Below, piece after piece: positions 60,615 to 64,000 of a DNA stretch of 64,000 bases (its first letter is position 1; each line of letters opens with the position of its first letter). Where the stretch lies: positions 1 to 64,000 of the forward strand of contig CAVVAM010000010.1 of the NCBI GenBank assembly GCA_963746265.1. The letters are read 5' to 3'. Made by a program: the position numbers and the translations under genes. The notes below the pieces were generated by a model. It saw only the letters and a program-made list of their open reading frames with translations, was not told where the DNA came from and searched no databases. Source of the stretch: Ilumatobacter sp963746265 (lineage in GTDB: Bacteria > Actinomycetota > Acidimicrobiia > Acidimicrobiales > Ilumatobacteraceae).

Positions 60615-62768
60615 GTGCCCCAGCCGGAGATCAAGACTGCGTCATTTCCCCGCGGGATCGTGCGCAACACCTCGGTCGCCACCCGTTTGTCGCTCGTCGT
60701 CGTCCTGGTCGCACTCATCTCCCTGGTGATCACGTCGCTCGTCGGCCTCCAGCGCGGCGGTGACCTCGCGCAGGACCTCCTCCGGGATCGCCTCACTGCG
60801 ATCGGAGCCGCGCGAGCCGACGAGGTCGAGCGCTACGTGAGGAACGTCGAGCGCATCGCCGTCGCCCAGGCGATCAGCCCGAGTACCGCCGAGGCGATCG
60901 GCGAGTTCGCCGAGGCCTACCGCGAGCTCGAAGGCCGACCGCCGCCGGCGGAGGACCAGGACGCGGTCGACGACTACTACGTCGACGTCGTCGCTCCCGG
61001 GCTGTCGGAGGTTCGCGGGCGGCCGGTGACCGCATCGAGTCTCGTGCCGCAGCAGCCGGCCGGGATTCAACTGCAGGCGAACTACATCGTCCGCGCTGGC
61101 GACGAGGCAAGTCTGATCGAGGACGCCGGCGACGGGAGTCGCTGGTCGGAGCTGCACAGCACCCTCCACCAGTCGTTCAGTGAAGTCGCAGTCCAAGCCG
61201 GCGCCGACGATCTGTACCTGATCGAGCCGACCAACGAGACGATCGTGTACTCGACCGCCAAGAACATCGACTTCGCGACCAGCCTTCGAACCGGCCCCCA
61301 GAGCGGCAGCGCCCTCGCCGTCATGATCAATTCTTTGGGCGACGATCCGACGCCGGGCGTGGTGGCGGTCAACGACTTCACGAGCTACTCCCCCGCCGGC
61401 GGCGAACCCAGCGGATTCGTCGCCAGTCCGGTGGTCGTCGACGGAGCGCTCGCCGGCTACGTCGCGATCCGATTCGGGGCCGCCGCCCTGTCGGCGATCA
61501 CGACCGACGACGCGACCTGGACCGGTCAGGGCGAGACCGGCGAGACGTTCGTGGTCGCCAGTGACAACCTCATGCGCTCCGATGCCCGCAGGTTCCTCGA
61601 GGACCGGACCGGCTATCTGGAGCTCGTGGCCGAGACGGGGGCCGCATCCGACGAACAGGTCCGCCTGATGAAGATGTTCGGAACGACCGTGCTACTGCAG
61701 CCGATCGACGACAACGACGTGGAAGCAGCGCTCAGCGGGAGGCAAGAGCTCGTCGAGACGACCAACTTCCTCGGTGCGGACGTGCTCCAGGCGCGCCGAG
61801 CGCTCGATATCGACGGTCTGGAGTGGGCGGTGATCTCCGAGGTCGAACGCCGGGAGATCGAGCAGCCCATCTCCGACTTCGCCCGCAACCTCCTGATCGC
61901 AATCGCGCTGTTCCTCGTCGGGATCACCTTCCTGGCCGCTCGGTGGGCCGACCGACTGCTCAGCCCCGTGCGCGTCATCTCCTCCAAACTGCGATCGGTT
62001 CGCGCCGGTGGCGAGACCGACGAGGGATTGAGCTCGGAGAGCCTCCCGGAGAACAGCGCGAGCGAGTTCGTCGAACTGGGGAGCGACATCGACACGATGC
62101 TGGCCACGCTCGCCGAGCGGAACGTGGTCGCACGAAGCCGGTCCGAGGAACGAGGTCGACTGCTTCGGCGGCTGCTCCCGCCCCAGGCGGCACAGCGGGC
62201 CGAAGCCGGTGAGCGCAACGTGATCGACCAGGTCGCACACGCCACCATCGCCGTGGTGGTCGTTCGCGGCCTGGGTCCGCTGCTGCTCTCCGGATCGAGG
62301 GACGAGGCGCGGACGATCCTCGATCGATTCGTGGAAGAGACCGATGCCCTCGCCAGACAACGCAGCCTCGAACGAATCCGGCTCACGGGCGACTCCTACG
62401 TCGCCGGATGTGGCACCGTGCGACCCCACATCGACCATGCGGCGAGAACCGTGGCATTCGTGCTCGACGTCCAAGAACTGGTCCGCGATCTGTCCGACGA
62501 CGCCGGGCAAACGATCTCCGTCAGCGTCGGAGTCGACTCCGGGCCCGTCACGATCGGTCTGACCGGTGGCTCGGGGTTGGTCTACGACGCGTGGGGAACC
62601 ACCGTCCAGCGCGCCGACGATCTCGCCCGGCGCGCCGAGGCCGGCATGGTGATGCTCACGTCAGCTGTACGGTCGCAGCTCCCGTCGACGTTCGACATCG
62701 ACGAGCAGAGCACGACGGCGGACACCTTCGTGTTGACCGGACGCAACGACGAGGCGGGTGTCAGGTGA
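60615..62768 (+). CDS. Membrane receptor with HAMP and degenerate class III nucleotide cyclase domain
   Basis: 717-aa protein from GTG 60615. One helix at about 22-45, a large extracytoplasmic Cache-like sensor (to about 410), a second helix (LLIAIALFLVGITFLAARWA), a HAMP segment (RLLSPVRVISSKLRSVRAGG) and a C-terminal class III cyclase fold. In that fold the first metal-binding element, normally F-x-D-I-x-G-F, reads VVVVRGLG with no Asp. The second is kept (RLTGDSYVAGCG). The Asn of the VN-x-A-x-R element is Gln (WGTTVQRADDL). Catalysis is therefore doubtful. The stop overlaps the next gene's GTG (GTGA). Confidence 0.85.
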   Translation: MPQPEIKTASFPRGIVRNTSVATRLSLVVVLVALISLVITSLVGLQRGGDLAQDLLRDRLTAIGAARADEVERYVRNVERIAVAQAISPSTAEAIGEFAEAYRELEGRPPPAEDQDAVDDYYVDVVAPGLSEVRGRPVTASSLVPQQPAGIQLQANYIVRAGDEASLIEDAGDGSRWSELHSTLHQSFSEVAVQAGADDLYLIEPTNETIVYSTAKNIDFATSLRTGPQSGSALAVMINSLGDDPTPGVVAVNDFTSYSPAGGEPSGFVASPVVVDGALAGYVAIRFGAAALSAITTDDATWTGQGETGETFVVASDNLMRSDARRFLEDRTGYLELVAETGAASDEQVRLMKMFGTTVLLQPIDDNDVEAALSGRQELVETTNFLGADVLQARRALDIDGLEWAVISEVERREIEQPISDFARNLLIAIALFLVGITFLAARWADRLLSPVRVISSKLRSVRAGGETDEGLSSESLPENSASEFVELGSDIDTMLATLAERNVVARSRSEERGRLLRRLLPPQAAQRAEAGERNVIDQVAHATIAVVVVRGLGPLLLSGSRDEARTILDRFVEETDALARQRSLERIRLTGDSYVAGCGTVRPHIDHAARTVAFVLDVQELVRDLSDDAGQTISVSVGVDSGPVTIGLTGGSGLVYDAWGTTVQRADDLARRAEAGMVMLTSAVRSQLPSTFDIDEQSTTADTFVLTGRNDEAGVR

Positions 62769-64000
62769 GCGGGCTGTTCACCGACTCGAGTGCGGCGTGG
62801 GCTGCACTCATCATCGTGCTGCTCCCGCTGCTGATCATCGGCACCGGGGAGTTCGAAGAGCGTCTCCGCCAACGCGACTCCGAGTTCCGGGACGCGATCT
62901 CCACCGTCCGGATCTGGGTGGTCCCGATGGCCACGATCTGGATTCTCTGCAGCGCGCTGTTCGATCTCGCCCCGCAGAACGCGTTCATGCGGCTGTTGGG
63001 GAGCGCCATCCTCGTCGCCGTCGCGGTCGCAGCGCTGTCGGCGCTGCGGGTCGTGGTTGCGTGGCTCGCCGATCAGCCTGCTCGAACGGGGCGGCGTCCG
63101 GTTCCGCGGCTGATCCTCGCGCTGCCCCGCCTCCTGCTCATCCTCTCCGCCCTCTGGTTCCTGATCGCCGGTGTCTGGGGTGTCGACCTCTCGGCGGCCC
63201 TCACTGCCCTCGGCGTGACGTCGCTGGTCATCTCGTTCGCGCTCCAGGACACGCTCAGCGGTATCGCATCCGGCTTCACGCTGCTCGCCGACCAGCCGTT
63301 CAGCCCGGGGGACTGGATCGAATCGGACGACGTCGAGGGCCGGGTGATCGACGTCAACTGGCGAGCGACGCGGATTCGCAACCGAGACGGTGATCTCATC
63401 GTGATCCCGAACGGTCAGCTCGCGCACGCCACCATCACCAACTACGACCAGCCCACGCGCCTGCATCGTGTCATGGTGCCCGTTCAGATCGAACGGTCTG
63501 CGCCTCCGACCGCAGCGATCGAGATGCTGATCGACGCAGCGCGGTCGACACCCGGTGTGCTCACCGACCCGCCGCCATTCGCACGGGTGACGCAGATCGC
63601 GGATCCGGTCGTCGACTACCAGGCGTCGATGTGGATCGACGACTACACGCTCGCTCCACAGGTCAAAGCCGACTTCGGCGCGCTGGTCTGGTACTTGTCG
63701 TACCGCCACGACGTGCCGCTGCCGAACCCCGCTCAGGACCTCTACCTGTTCGATGGAGCAAAGACGGCGATCGAGAGCCAAATCACCGCTGCCGACATCC
63801 GGCGGCGGCTCGTCGACGTGCCCGTCATCGCCGAACTCGACGACACCGTGCTCGACCACCTCGCGGCCCATGCGTCGGTCGAGCAGTACCAGCGAGGCGA
63901 GACCATCATCGCCCAGGGGGAACGGCGCGACCTCTTCCTGCTGCATCATGGTCGCGCGAAACTCGTGCTGCACACCGCCGATGCCGACGACATCGGCGTG
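62765..64000 (+). CDS. MscS-family mechanosensitive channel with cyclic-nucleotide-binding domain (runs off the window)
   Basis: 412 codons visible from GTG 62765; the gene continues past the window edge. Four or five N-terminal helices lead to the MscS pore helix and beta domain: ALGVTSLVISFALQDTLSGI, GFTLLADQPFSPGDWIESDD, VEGRVIDVNWRATRIRNRDG and LIVIPNGQLAHATITNYDQP. From about residue 350 a cNMP-binding (Crp-like) beta roll starts with VPVIAELDDTVLDHLAAHAS, QRGETIIAQGERRDLFLLHH. The phosphate-binding RxA motif would lie beyond the edge. Channels of this type, such as bacterial cyclic-nucleotide-gated MscS proteins, are ligand gated. It is translationally coupled to the cyclase-domain receptor. 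Confidence 0.9.
   Translation, partial: MSGLFTDSSAAWAALIIVLLPLLIIGTGEFEERLRQRDSEFRDAISTVRIWVVPMATIWILCSALFDLAPQNAFMRLLGSAILVAVAVAALSALRVVVAWLADQPARTGRRPVPRLILALPRLLLILSALWFLIAGVWGVDLSAALTALGVTSLVISFALQDTLSGIASGFTLLADQPFSPGDWIESDDVEGRVIDVNWRATRIRNRDGDLIVIPNGQLAHATITNYDQPTRLHRVMVPVQIERSAPPTAAIEMLIDAARSTPGVLTDPPPFARVTQIADPVVDYQASMWIDDYTLAPQVKADFGALVWYLSYRHDVPLPNPAQDLYLFDGAKTAIESQITAADIRRRLVDVPVIAELDDTVLDHLAAHASVEQYQRGETIIAQGERRDLFLLHHGRAKLVLHTADADDIGV

Overview
This 64 kb window is high-GC actinobacterial chromosome. GC-rich third codon positions, frequent GTG starts, ATGA/GTGA stop-start overlaps, and a secreted beta-domain of the type common in Ilumatobacter and relatives point to an Acidimicrobiia-like bacterium. 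That placement is inference from gene content and was not checked against any database.

Region 1, 1-7260: a small mobilisable element. It has a tyrosine integrase, an excisionase-like HTH protein and a MobF relaxase-helicase, but no mating-pore or coupling-protein genes in view. It also carries two RelE/ParE-type toxin-antitoxin pairs and an orphan ribbon-helix-helix antitoxin. A tRNA/tmRNA-like 3' end (6916-6939, minus strand) without a body lies near the right side and looks like an attachment-site remnant.

Region 2, 7264-15976: chromosomal genes, mostly for membrane proteins. They are a DUF2252 protein, a lipoprotein with a 15-bp repeat tract, a DedA protein, a SulP transporter and a paired membrane protein. 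The region ends in a DUF1254 pseudogene.

Region 3, 15977-28100: a scarred, transfer-prone zone. Two divergent genes (DUF1254 and arylsulfatase) were beheaded by one rearrangement. An IS481-type start is fused to an IS110-type end. A complete two-ORF IS3-like element splits a lipoprotein gene. An IS982-type remnant sits beside an arr rifampin ADP-ribosyltransferase gene. There is also an acyltransferase remnant behind an 18-bp tandem repeat.

Region 4, 28364-43230: LapA-like protein, cation/proton antiporter, and a divergent regulator separated by a perfect 13-bp inverted repeat from a secreted protein plus vanadium-type haloperoxidase. Next come a DUF3048 protein with three near-identical 363-bp repeats, a membrane-anchored phosphatase-superfamily protein, YccF, a papain-like hydrolase, DUF389 and an orphan substrate-binding lipoprotein.

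Region 5, 43243-55434: a mostly minus-strand envelope cluster. It holds two paralogous three-part proteins (N-terminal membrane block, kinase-like domain, flippase-like membrane domain). Between and around them are YggT-like proteins, a SHOCT protein, a FAS1-domain protein, GlsB/YeaQ, a paralogue of the region-2 lipoprotein, and a Vps62-like membrane protein.

Region 6, 55586-64000: plus-strand genes for an ion channel, DUF1622, YihY/BrkB, a HerA-like ATPase and a coiled-coil protein. The last two genes overlap: a receptor with a degenerate class III cyclase domain, then an MscS channel with a cyclic-nucleotide-binding domain that runs off the window. No rRNA, complete tRNA or CRISPR array was found.
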